DNA from: Bacteroidia bacterium
Lineage (GTDB): Bacteria > Bacteroidota > Bacteroidia > UKL13-3
DNA length: 64,000 bases
Reading direction: 5' to 3'
NCBI GenBank assembly: GCA_023151275.1
Contig: JAKLJI010000012.1
Coordinates: 18,254 to 82,253, forward strand
Shown here: in pieces, positions 28,535-37,700 of the stretch
Numbering within the stretch: position 1 is the stretch's first letter
Layout: each line of letters opens with the position of its first letter
The notes under the pieces: model-generated
Databases searched by the model: none
The model's input: the letters and a program-made list of their open reading frames with translations, nothing else
What the model was told of the DNA's origin: nothing
Translations under genes and position numbers: made by a program

Positions 28535-29711
28535 TCTCTTATTCATTCTCTTCATCCTTAGCATTGTTCGTGTTGAGGCACAGGATGAACTTGTACTTGA
28601 CTTAAGTAAAAACACCATTCGACAAAAGGAAAGTCTGTACCCCATTCTCGACCAACTTCAGCAAAACAAATCCAGACAGATTTCAATTGTTCATATCGGC
28701 GACTCCCATATTCAAGCCGATTTCTTCACTGGTAGAATCCGTGAAGGTTTGCAGAACCAATTTGGAGATGCAGGTAGAGGCCTAATCTTCCCCTACAAAT
28801 TTGTTCAAACCAATGGTCCGCGCGACTACCGCTTTACCGATAACAGCTGCCAATGGAAAGGCATGCGCATTATGAAAGCTGACAGCCTCAATCCCGTTGG
28901 TATTCCTGGCATCAAACTCGAACTTAACACCGCGAATTGTGGATTCACAATTCAATTCTACGACGACAGCTTTAGCTTGGAAAAAGGCTTTTCCGACCTT
29001 GATATTCTTTTTGAAGGAGAAGCTGAATTTGAAATTCTTGACCTCAACAGTCGTAAATTATTCAGCCCACAAAGCGACTCCCTTGCCGGCAAAACGCGCA
29101 TAAAAAACTTTAGAGCTACCCGCATTACAGACCTTATTAGCTTTCGCATTTCCAATGTAAAACCCGGGTTTATTTTAAAAGGATTAAACCTGCACCGCAA
29201 TTCACCCGGTGTGCTGTATCATGCCATCGGACTAAATGGTGCAACCTTTAACGATTACCTAAAATCGCCAGAATTCACAAAAGAACTGCTCTTGCTTAAA
29301 CCCGAACTACTCGTTGTTTCTCTTGGCACCAACGAAAGTGTTTCAGCCATAGATTCTGCTACCTACATTTCGCAAATCAAGCAATTACTTAGCCCATTTC
29401 GCGAAAATGGAATTCCAATTCTGCTTACCGGACCGGCAGATAATGCAAGAAGAAAAACCATTCGAACCAAACGAGGTAAAAAATTAGCGGCTTACACGCA
29501 CAATGAAAAAGTGCAGCAACTCAACCAATGGATGAATAGCTGGTGCGCCCAAGAAGGAATTGCATACTGGGATTTGTATGAAACCATGGGTGGCAAAAAC
29601 TCCATCAAAGAATGGGTGAAGTATGGACTTGCCGCCCGCGACCATATTCACTTCAGCAGGAAAGGGTATATTTTACAAGCTGATTTGCTGCTAGACGCCT
29701 TTCTGCACTAA
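28515..29711 (+). CDS. Secreted SGNH/GDSL-type hydrolase-fold protein
   Basis: The ATG at 28515 is preferred because it starts a clean signal peptide (MNRNRINLLFILFILSIVRVEAQ, cleaved near residue 23); the frame is open 13 codons further upstream. The 398 residues carry block I HIGDSHIQAD with Ser64, block III LGTNES and block V DHIHFSRKGY with Asp376 and His379. It is probably a periplasmic acetyltransferase or esterase partner of the MBOAT protein whose ATG shares its final base. It resembles its upstream neighbour, so the pair may be an old duplication with divided roles. Confidence 0.84.
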   Translation: MNRNRINLLFILFILSIVRVEAQDELVLDLSKNTIRQKESLYPILDQLQQNKSRQISIVHIGDSHIQADFFTGRIREGLQNQFGDAGRGLIFPYKFVQTNGPRDYRFTDNSCQWKGMRIMKADSLNPVGIPGIKLELNTANCGFTIQFYDDSFSLEKGFSDLDILFEGEAEFEILDLNSRKLFSPQSDSLAGKTRIKNFRATRITDLISFRISNVKPGFILKGLNLHRNSPGVLYHAIGLNGATFNDYLKSPEFTKELLLLKPELLVVSLGTNESVSAIDSATYISQIKQLLSPFRENGIPILLTGPADNARRKTIRTKRGKKLAAYTHNEKVQQLNQWMNSWCAQEGIAYWDLYETMGGKNSIKEWVKYGLAARDHIHFSRKGYILQADLLLDAFLH

Positions 29712-31192
29712 TGGAAAACCTCCTCAACCTTCTTGCTTACAATCCGGAAGACCCACTCTTATTCAACAGTGGATTCTTCTTGTTTTTCTTGCTCGCTTTT
29801 TTGTTGGTCAGGCAAGTTTCAGGAACCAACAATAAGCTTAAGATTTATGCATTCACGCTATTCTCACTTTACTTCTTTTATAAAGCCTGCGGGTGGTATG
29901 TTGGTCTTGTTATCTTATCGGCTGTTGTTGATTTCAACCTATCAAGGCTCATCTTTCGGTCGGGCTCGGCATCCTTTCGCAAGCTCATTCTAAGCTTTAG
30001 CATTGTCATTAACTTAGGCCTGCTTTTCTACTTCAAATACACCGACTTTTTCATCCGGCTAATCAATGATTTTTCAAGCCAACAAATCAATCCACTCAAC
30101 TTAATTCTGCCCATTGGAATTTCATTCTATACGTTTGAAAACATTAGCTATACCATTGATGTGTACAGAGGCCATTTTAAGCCCTTGAATACATTTATGG
30201 AATACCTGTTTTTCCTGAGCTTCTTTCCCAAACTGGTTATGGGACCCATAGTTCGTGCTGCGGATTTTATTCCACAAATCAACCAAAACAGCCCATTAAG
30301 CTCAGAGAACTTGTCTAAAGGTTTTTACCTAATAGCATCCGGCCTATTTAAAAAAGTGGCCATCTCAGATGTTATTCAAGTAAACCTAGTTCAATATGTT
30401 TTTGACGACCCTGCTCGCTATACCGGGTTTGAATGCTTGCTTGCTGTTTACGGCTATGCGCTCATCATTTACTGCGATTTTTCGGGTTACTCAGACATGG
30501 CCATCGGCCTTGGAAAATGGCTCGGATTCGATATCAATATCAACTTCCTTTCCCCTTACCAATCTGCATCAATCACCGAATTCTGGAGGCGTTGGCATAT
30601 CTCACTTTCCTCTTGGTTACGCGACTATTTGTATATCCCACTAGGAGGCAATCGAAATGGAAAATTCAGACAATCCCTCAACCTGGCAGCAACCATGCTC
30701 ATTGGCGGTTTTTGGCATGGGGCCAACTGGACATTCATTTTCTGGGGTGGCCTGCATGGCCTTGCACTTGGACTGGATAAGTTAAAACTAAAATACCTGG
30801 GACCAATAATCAGCAAATCTGAATCGAAACCCTTGCAACGCAAGCTCTGGCGCTGGGGAGGCATTTTGTTTACCTTCCATTTGGTTTGCCTGGGTTGGGT
30901 ATTTTTCAAATCAGATAGCTTCTCAACAGCACTAACTTTAATCGCCCAAATTGGAGGAAATTTCAGCCTAGAAACCGCCACACAGGTGCTTGGCCATTAC
31001 CAACAAGTTGTACTTGTCATGCTAGTGGGATTTGGCTTACATGCCATAAGTTTAGAAACCGAAGCACGCTTCTCAAACCTATTTCACAAGTGGCGACCAA
31101 TAGGCTATGCCCTTGCATTAAGCTTGCTCATACTCTTGTTAGACCAGGTAAAATCGGCAGAACCCGTAATGCCCGTCTATCTTCAATTTTAG
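29711..31192 (+). CDS. MBOAT family O-acyltransferase (AlgI-like)
   Basis: The 493-residue polytopic protein has about ten membrane segments and the MBOAT hallmarks: YCDFSGYSDMAIGLGKWLG, FWRRWHISLSSWLRDYLYIP and GGFWHGANWTFIFWGGLHG with the invariant His336. AlgI-like MBOATs pass acetyl groups across the inner membrane to periplasmic SGNH partners that acetylate alginate, cellulose or peptidoglycan. The start codon overlaps the preceding TAA (TAATG), so translation is coupled to the SGNH genes. The acceptor polymer is not known; the glucosaminidase in the operon makes peptidoglycan one option. Confidence 0.9.
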   Translation: MENLLNLLAYNPEDPLLFNSGFFLFFLLAFLLVRQVSGTNNKLKIYAFTLFSLYFFYKACGWYVGLVILSAVVDFNLSRLIFRSGSASFRKLILSFSIVINLGLLFYFKYTDFFIRLINDFSSQQINPLNLILPIGISFYTFENISYTIDVYRGHFKPLNTFMEYLFFLSFFPKLVMGPIVRAADFIPQINQNSPLSSENLSKGFYLIASGLFKKVAISDVIQVNLVQYVFDDPARYTGFECLLAVYGYALIIYCDFSGYSDMAIGLGKWLGFDININFLSPYQSASITEFWRRWHISLSSWLRDYLYIPLGGNRNGKFRQSLNLAATMLIGGFWHGANWTFIFWGGLHGLALGLDKLKLKYLGPIISKSESKPLQRKLWRWGGILFTFHLVCLGWVFFKSDSFSTALTLIAQIGGNFSLETATQVLGHYQQVVLVMLVGFGLHAISLETEARFSNLFHKWRPIGYALALSLLILLLDQVKSAEPVMPVYLQF

Positions 31193-31209
31193 GTAATAGC
31201 TCCAGTTTT

Positions 31210-31352
31210 TTTTGGCCGTTCCCCCGCTATGCCTTCGGCATGAAGCGGCGTCGGGCTTTGCGCTCCAATCTTTTTTGCCCTGCCCGAGGCGCGACCCGCC
31301 CACGTCAAAAAAGGATTTCCACTGCAATCCCTAACGGAGGGGGCGTTTCCAG
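31210..31352. repeat. GC-rich intergenic element with nested inverted repeats
   Basis: Right after the MBOAT gene, about 140 nt are far more GC-rich than the neighbours. They hold a hairpin CCGCTATGCC / GGCATGAAGCGG with a TTC loop (31224-31248) and an inverted pair of AATCTTTTTTG and CAAAAAAGGATT (31268-31317), then a CACTGCAATCCCTAACGG tail. From memory this resembles dispersed intergenic elements of Bacteroidota genomes; copy number cannot be tested here. No ORF of good quality lies in it. Confidence 0.55.
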
Positions 31353-31395
31353 AACTTCAGGCATCTGCAAAAAGCAAATACGTTACATGGCAAAC

Positions 31396-31578
31396 TTAGC
31401 CCTCAGAAAGGCCATGCTTTTGCAAGATTCTATCCAGTTCATCACTGGTAATACTACAAACAATGGCGATGTAATCCTTGGACAACCGGTCCTTATATTC
31501 CAAATACGTTGCAACAATTTCGTGCTCTTCATATTTCTCCGGCTCCGGTGGGAAATCACCGGAATAAGGTTTTGACAT
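31396..31578 (-). CDS. Possible small hypothetical protein (60 aa)
   Basis: The frame can be extended upstream to 31683, but the best start is the ATG complementary to 31576-31578. It gives MSKPYSGDFPPEPEKYEEHE and a charged, soluble-looking protein of 60 residues ending LQKHGLSEG. The composition is protein-like (helical EYKDRLSKDY, TSDELDRILQ). There is no signal peptide, recognised family or clear promoter. It stands alone between two repeat elements, so it may also be a chance ORF. Confidence 0.4.
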   Translation of the reverse strand: MSKPYSGDFPPEPEKYEEHEIVATYLEYKDRLSKDYIAIVCSITSDELDRILQKHGLSEG

Positions 31579-31837
31579 AGGTGGATGATTAGTAAATTTT
31601 ATTCTTTGCAAGTTACATGCAACCTGACCCAATTCAACAACCATGATAGGTTGATGAGTACATTTTTTTAAACCTTCTAACAATGAAAAAGGATGGAAGC
31701 GCCCTTGCCTTTCCAGAACGACTCAAAACCATCCCTAAACCCTTCATTCAATTCATGCCTTAATGCTCAAATAAATGAAACAATAAGGATTGAAACTCCT
31801 AAAATAAATCGCTATTCTCCTACTATCCGGTACTTCA

Positions 31838-32455
31838 AATTCATCCACGTAAATCCTTCATTCCCTTCATCCCTTCATGGTTAAATCAAGCCAACCATGA
31901 AGGAATGAAGAACATAAAGCGCCTTATTCTCCTCTAAAATCGTTTTGCTCAAATTCATCCACGTAAATCCTTCATTCCCTTCATCCCTTCATGGTTCAAT
32001 CAAGCCAACCATGAAGGAATGAAGAACATGAAGCGCCTTATTCTCCTCTAAAATCGTTTTGCTCAAATTCATCCACGTAAATCCTTCATTCCCTTCATCT
32101 CTTCATGGTTAAATCAAGCCAACCATGAAGGAATGAAGAACATAAAGCGCCTTATTCTCCTCTAAAATCGTTTTGCTCAAATTCATCCACGAAAATCCTT
32201 CATTCCCTTCATCCCTTCATGGTTCAATTAAGCAAACCATGAAGGAATGAAGAACATGAAGTGTATTATTCTCCTCCAAAACCGTTTTGCTCATATTCAT
32301 CCACGTAAATCCTTCATTCCCTTCATCCCTTCATGGTTAAATCAAGCCAACCATGAAGGAATGAAGAACATGAAGCGTCTTATTCTTCTCCAAAATCGTT
32401 TTGCCTCAAATTCATCAACGTAAATCCTTCATTCCCTTCATCTCTTCATGGTTAA
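31838..32455. repeat. Tandem array, six copies of a 114-bp palindromic unit
   Basis: The anchor TCATCCACGTAAATCC recurs at 31841, 31955, 32069, 32183, 32297 and 32412 (spacing 114, 114, 114, 114, 115). Each complete unit holds a left arm made of CTTCATTCC, CTTCATCCC and TTCATGGTT and a right arm AACCATGAAGGAATGAAG, so it can fold into an 18-bp stem with a 9-nt bulge and a short loop. The last copy stops after the left arm. Variants alternate (TTAAATC / TTCAATC; ACATAAAG / ACATGAAG in copies 1-4), which suggests growth by dimers. No open frame crosses the array. Confidence 0.95.
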
Positions 32456-32500
32456 TATTCTTCCATTCATTGTTCAATCCAAAAAACGTACCTTTATAGC

Positions 32501-32959
32501 ATGAAAAACAAAACCCTGCTCATTGTTGGAAGCCTCGCTTTTATCCTCCTCGTAATAAGTTTTTTTGACGATACCGATAACCGTGGAGAATGGTATGGAC
32601 CCAATGACTTTACACATAGAATAACAGCTGATGCTCCCGTGAAAGCGATCCTTGAAAAGGCCTGCTTTGATTGCCATTCCAACAAAACCAATTACCGCTG
32701 GTACAATGATGTTCCTCCGGTTAGTTTGTTGTTGAACAATCATGTGAATGAAGGCAAAAAGGAGCTAAATTTCTCTGAATTTGCGACCTATTCTGCCAAA
32801 CGCGCAAAACATAAATTGGAAGAAATAGCCGAACAAATTGAAAATGGGGAGATGCCCATGAAGCCTTACCTGCTCACCCATGCAGAAGCCAAATTAAGCG
32901 ATGAGGAAAAAGCCTTGCTCATCACCTGGAGCAAAAATGCTATGGCCGAAATTCACTAG
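32501..32959 (+). CDS. Haem-binding domain protein, membrane-anchored
   Basis: The 152-residue protein has an N-terminal membrane anchor (LLIVGSLAFILLVISFF) and a C-type haem attachment motif CFDCH (Cys55, Cys58, His59) within KACFDCHSNKTNYRWY. This is characteristic of the 'haem-binding domain' (Haem_bd) family of Bacteroidota. A second conserved part is NGEMPMKPYLLTHAEAKLS, where Met residues could be the distal ligand. A periplasmic monohaem cytochrome-like electron carrier or sensor is likely. A TACCTTTA -7-like element ends 4 nt before the ATG. Confidence 0.88.
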   Translation: MKNKTLLIVGSLAFILLVISFFDDTDNRGEWYGPNDFTHRITADAPVKAILEKACFDCHSNKTNYRWYNDVPPVSLLLNNHVNEGKKELNFSEFATYSAKRAKHKLEEIAEQIENGEMPMKPYLLTHAEAKLSDEEKALLITWSKNAMAEIH

Positions 32960-32972
32960 TAGTTAAAGCGTT

Positions 32973-33599
32973 TTAGGTTCCAGCTTCAAAATGACTCCTG
33001 TCGTTTCGCTTGAGCACATGGAATTTCCCATTTGTGTACTCCAAAAGGTATAGGCCTAAATTAGAATGCTCAAAGGTTTCCATGGTGCTCAAGGGTTGGT
33101 TAAGCAACGTGCATAACATGCTCTTCATGGCACGGCCATGCATGCACACCAAAATGGTGTTCTCAGCCTCATTCTTAAATACCCTCTCGATAATTTTCAT
33201 CTGACGGGCCTGCATTTCACTGGCACTTTCTCCTTTTTCTATTCTGGCACTATAATCACCTCTCTTCCACGCATTGACTACGCGCCAATACTCCAGCCGT
33301 TCGGCATCAACTTGTTCTTTGCCTTCAAAAACTCCCCATGAAATCTCATTGAGTTCCGGAACAACGGTATAAGGTAGGCCAAGGTCTAAAAAGCCTTGAA
33401 CACTTTGACGCGTGCGTTGAAGCGCACTGATATAGACATGATCAAAGTTTTCGGAACTATAGGCACTAAAAAACTGCTCAGCCTGCTTACGACCTAATTC
33501 ATTCAGTTCCTTATCAACGCCACTTCCCTGAACAATTCCCAGACGGTTAAACTCGGTTTCCCCGTGTCTAACCAAAAATATCTTTTTTGATTGAGCCAT
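32973..33599 (-). CDS. Histidine phosphatase family protein
   Basis: The 208-residue protein has the phosphoglycerate-mutase-like signature LVRHGETEFNRLG near the N-terminus, with the phospho-accepting His in RHG. The second Arg lies in SALQRTRQS, Glu in LNEISWGVFEGKE, and the second His in CMHGRAMKS. All core residues of the superfamily are present, so it should be an active phosphatase or mutase. Substrate is unknown: candidates are alpha-ribazole phosphate, phosphoglycerate or phosphosugars. It is convergent with the haem-binding gene and divergent from the FIST gene. Confidence 0.9.
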   Translation of the reverse strand: MAQSKKIFLVRHGETEFNRLGIVQGSGVDKELNELGRKQAEQFFSAYSSENFDHVYISALQRTRQSVQGFLDLGLPYTVVPELNEISWGVFEGKEQVDAERLEYWRVVNAWKRGDYSARIEKGESASEMQARQMKIIERVFKNEAENTILVCMHGRAMKSMLCTLLNQPLSTMETFEHSNLGLYLLEYTNGKFHVLKRNDRSHFEAGT

Positions 33600-33652
33600 G
33601 TTTCTGCAAATTTGATAGAAATGGTCTATTTTGTCTCACAATTCTTCCACGT

Positions 33653-34789
33653 ATGAAAACAATTCAAGTAACCTGCAATGCCCAAGGTGTTTGGAACAAA
33701 GATGTTTCTGCCACTGCCATTCAACCCCAATTGATAGTGGTTTTTGGAGCAACCGAGTTTTTTAAGAATCCAGTTGTCCTAGATTCGTTGAAAAATCAGT
33801 TTCCCGATTCAGTAATCATTGGAGGCTCTACAGCTGGAGAAATTGCGGATACAACTGTAAACGATGGAACTTTAGTTGCAACACTTGTTGAATTTGAAAA
33901 ATCGAGTGTAAAATTTACAAGTACAGAAGTTGGAAAAGCTGAAGATAGCTTTGATGCCGGAGTACGGTTGGTAAGCCAACTGGATAGCAATGGACTCAGG
34001 CATATTTTTGTGGTAAGCGAAGGCCTGCAAATAAATGGTTCTGAATTGGTACGAGGCATTAGGAGTGTCCTTCCTCCGGGCATTACCGCCACAGGTGGAC
34101 TTGCCGGAGATGGAGCAGATTTTAAAGAAACGTATGTCTTGGGACCAAACGGAAAACCTTTTGGCAAAATGGTTACCGCAATTGGTTTGTACGGGGAAAG
34201 TTTGAAGGTTGGCTATGGTTCACTGGGCGGTTGGGACAGTTTTGGCGTTGAACGAATGGTTACACGGAGTGTCAACAATATCCTCTTTGAACTTGACGGA
34301 AAACCGGCATTGGAACTGTATAAATCATTCTTAGGAGACCATGCTGCAAACCTACCTTCTTCCGGACTATTATTCCCTCTGAATATGCGCGTTGGAAAGG
34401 AAGATACACCGCTTGTTCGTACCATACTGGCAGTAAACGAAGCCGACCAATCGCTCACTTTTGCGGGTGATATACCGGAAGGCTCTTATGTTAGATTGAT
34501 GAAGGCCAACTTCGACCGACTTATTGATGGGGCTGTTGGTGCAGCAGAAAGTACGCTTACAACAGATGATTTGAAAAATCCCGATTTAGCAATTTTGATT
34601 AGTTGTGTTGGGAGAAAGCTCGTACTCAAACAAATGATTGAAGAAGAGGTTGAAGGAGTTTCTGATGTATTAGGAAAAGAAACCCAACTGTGTGGGTTTT
34701 ATTCCTATGGAGAAATTTCACCTTTCAAATCAGGTGCCTCCTGCGAGCTTCACAATCAAACCATGACCATTACAACCTTGAAGGAATAA
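33653..34789 (+). CDS. FIST domain sensory protein
   Basis: The ATG at 33653 is taken because upstream codons (frame open from 33587) overlap the divergent phosphatase and look unlike the family. The 378 residues form a FIST_N domain at about 25-200 (IVVFGATEFF, IIGGSTAGEI, ATGGLAGDGADFKETYV) and a FIST_C domain at about 215-360 (VARM-like segment, AILISCVGRKLVLKQ, LCGFYSYGEISPF). FIST proteins are predicted intracellular sensors of small ligands, often beside histidine kinases or chemotaxis proteins. The hybrid kinase starts 6 nt later, so they are probably one signalling unit. Confidence 0.92.
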   Translation: MKTIQVTCNAQGVWNKDVSATAIQPQLIVVFGATEFFKNPVVLDSLKNQFPDSVIIGGSTAGEIADTTVNDGTLVATLVEFEKSSVKFTSTEVGKAEDSFDAGVRLVSQLDSNGLRHIFVVSEGLQINGSELVRGIRSVLPPGITATGGLAGDGADFKETYVLGPNGKPFGKMVTAIGLYGESLKVGYGSLGGWDSFGVERMVTRSVNNILFELDGKPALELYKSFLGDHAANLPSSGLLFPLNMRVGKEDTPLVRTILAVNEADQSLTFAGDIPEGSYVRLMKANFDRLIDGAVGAAESTLTTDDLKNPDLAILISCVGRKLVLKQMIEEEVEGVSDVLGKETQLCGFYSYGEISPFKSGASCELHNQTMTITTLKE

Positions 34790-34795
34790 AATGGA

Positions 34796-37700
34796 ATGGT
34801 CCAGAGGTTCCGAATAATTTTTCTTTTACTCTTCCTGATTTTTGGAGTGAGAACCTATTCCCAATCCTGGGAGGAGAGCTCATTACAAACTTCATTTGAC
34901 CATGCCGATGGTTTATTGAACACAGCCTATACCAACCTGTTCAAGGCATCTGATGGAACAATTTGGGCAAATAGCGACCGGGGTCTGGCCTGGTTTGACA
35001 ATTACCGTTGGCATTCCTACAAAAGCTTCCAGGGCCAGAGCAACATCTTCAATTTCGGCCCCATGGACGAGTTACCCTCCGGCGAAATTGTTACAACCTA
35101 CAACGATACGCTCTACCTGTTTTCAAAAAAGGGTTGGAAAAAACGAGTGTATTTTTTCAAAGGAAAAAAGCTTGCAGTGTTTTCTGCAGCTGTTGATGGA
35201 GATGACCTAATTCTTAAAGTAAACACAGGAGTACCAGACCATAGTTGGATGGTTAGAATTTCTGGTAGGCAACTTAAAATTATACATGATAATGCTAAAT
35301 CAGAAGCAGGCTTCTTTAGCAATGCCATGAAAACGCGTAACGGTGGCGTGCTAATGGTGATTAAGAATAAGGTTTACTATTATAAAAACAGGAAGAATCG
35401 CTTCCTATTTAGGTTACCTTTCTCCGAAGTTGCCCCGCTAAGAATGGATGTTCTAAAAAATGGGGATGGCTATATTGGCTTTTCAAGCACACCTCGCGAT
35501 TACCACATTGTACGATTTAACCTAAGCCAAGAAAATAAATTCTCCATTCAAAATCTCCCCTATTACCTGTTTCCCAGGTGGTGCGAATTTTTAAACAATG
35601 GAGACATTCTGGTATTGAACCGGGGAGGAAACATCTTTGAATTGGCTAAGCAAGGAAAAATTACACAAGTAGGGCAGAACTGGTCTGCAGGTAGTAGAAA
35701 TTTCATCATCGAAACAAACCCTGGTGAAATTTGGATGGGCTCTTTTGGAAAACTTTATAGGATACGTTTTCAATCTCCATTTTGGGCATACCAAAAATTT
35801 GACTATGCCAATCAATTTAACCATGTGAATGCGCTTTTCCAGGATAAAGAAAAAAACACCTGGATTGGAATTGACTTGGGATTAATTCGGAAAGCACCTG
35901 ATGGCAGATTAACTTACTTTTTGAGAGTTGGAAAAGATTCAATTCGGGAGCTTACATCGATTGCACAAGACGACCAGGGAAAAATCTGGGTGGGTTCAGG
36001 TTCAAGGCACAAATCAACCTTTTGCTTTGATGGAAAAAATTGGAGACGAATGGACGCCAGCAACGGCTTCACCAACCATTCTGTCCATAAAATTATCAAG
36101 GGTCTAGATGGCAGTTTGTACTTCTTACTGTTTTCAAACAAAGGAATAATCATGGGTTCCGGTGAAGGAATTATTCAGTTGAAAAATGGAAAGTTCTCTT
36201 CTCCTCCAATTGCAAAAGTTGTCGGAAACCAGCGTGTATATGACCTTATTCAAGCACCAGATAGCACAATTTTTATTGCTGGAAACGAATTTCTGTTCAA
36301 TTACAAAGTTCAATCAGGCCAGGTAAGTCGATTAGCTTCGAATCAAAATTTCGGTAAAATCTATGATTTAGCAACAAACGACTCGGGTGAAATTTTCCTT
36401 TACTCAACGCCTTACGGCATTGGCAAACTTGAGAAAGATAGCATCCTCTTTCTTGGAAATTTTCAGGAAAGGGACTCCAGAAAAAGTGTGGCAGAAATTC
36501 ATTTCGACCACAACGGAATCCTTTGGCATACCGGTGCCGAAGGAATAAATGCGTGGTTCAATGGTTACAATTATCAGCTTGATCAGCGTGTGGGATTGAA
36601 AACACAAGTGTCTTGGCCAATAATCTCTGTGCATAATCAATTGGTAATCGGAACAAGTGGTGAGGGTCTTCAGTACATTAATGATTCTTTACTAAAAATT
36701 CCTTTACCTGAAGTTGAATTTAAAAACATCATTAGTGATGATGTAAGCAGGGGAATTGCATGGAGTGCCATTACCTGGAACCACGAATATCCCAATGATT
36801 ATTCAATCCAGTACCAGGTTAATGATGAAGCGTGGTCCAATTGGACATCAGATCATCAAATCTTGCTGCCTGGCTTAAAATCAGGCAAAAACACAATAAA
36901 ATTCCGAATTAAAGGATTGGTTCCCCATTTGCTTTTGGATAAAGAGCTCTATCAAACCAGTTTATATATCCCCTACCCTATTTTTCTACAACCTGTATTT
37001 TTAATACCATTCACGGTTTTGCTAATAATAATTCTTGCCATTATTGTTCGCAATAACAAGGTAAGTCGAAATTTCATTAAAAACCTTCAAGAAAGTGAGC
37101 GAAAGATCAACTCCTTTGTTCGCTCCATGCCATTTAACTCGGCTATTATTGATGAATCCGGAACCTGTATTGAATCTTATTTTCCTTATCAATCCAACAA
37201 AAATGCCTTTAGAATAAATGAAGGAGAAAATATTGCTAAATCATTCACAACCGAAAATAAACAAGAATTTACCGAAGCTCTCAAAAAATGTATTGGAAGT
37301 GGTTCTTATGAAATCCTGGAGTTCAATGAGAATAAAACTCGGGAAGAATCCCGCTATTTTGAACTGAGGTTATCGCCCTTTTTGGAATCAGGTAAAACGA
37401 GAGCTATAGCAATATTTATTGACATCACCGAATCCCAAAAAAATCGACAAGAACTACTCCATGCAAAGCAAATTGCCGAAAAAGCCAGTCAGGCAAAAAT
37501 GCAGTTTCTTTCAAACATGAGTCATGAAATCCGGACACCTATGAATGCCATAATTGGCATCACCGACTTGTTATTAGAAGACAATTTAGACAATACCTTA
37601 AGAGATAATCTGGAAATTATTCGCAAATCTGCCGACCATTTGCTGGTAATTATCAATGACATCCTCGACCTCTCAAAAGTTGAAGCCGGAAAAATTCAAA

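Noticed and set aside
31090..31575. 161-codon plus-strand ORF overlapping the MBOAT gene and the GC-rich element
   Set aside because: It starts inside the MBOAT gene, is rich in Arg/Phe from the repeat element and has no signature.
31838..32455. CRISPR array
   Set aside because: The whole 114-bp unit is repeated; there are no variable spacers and no cas genes.
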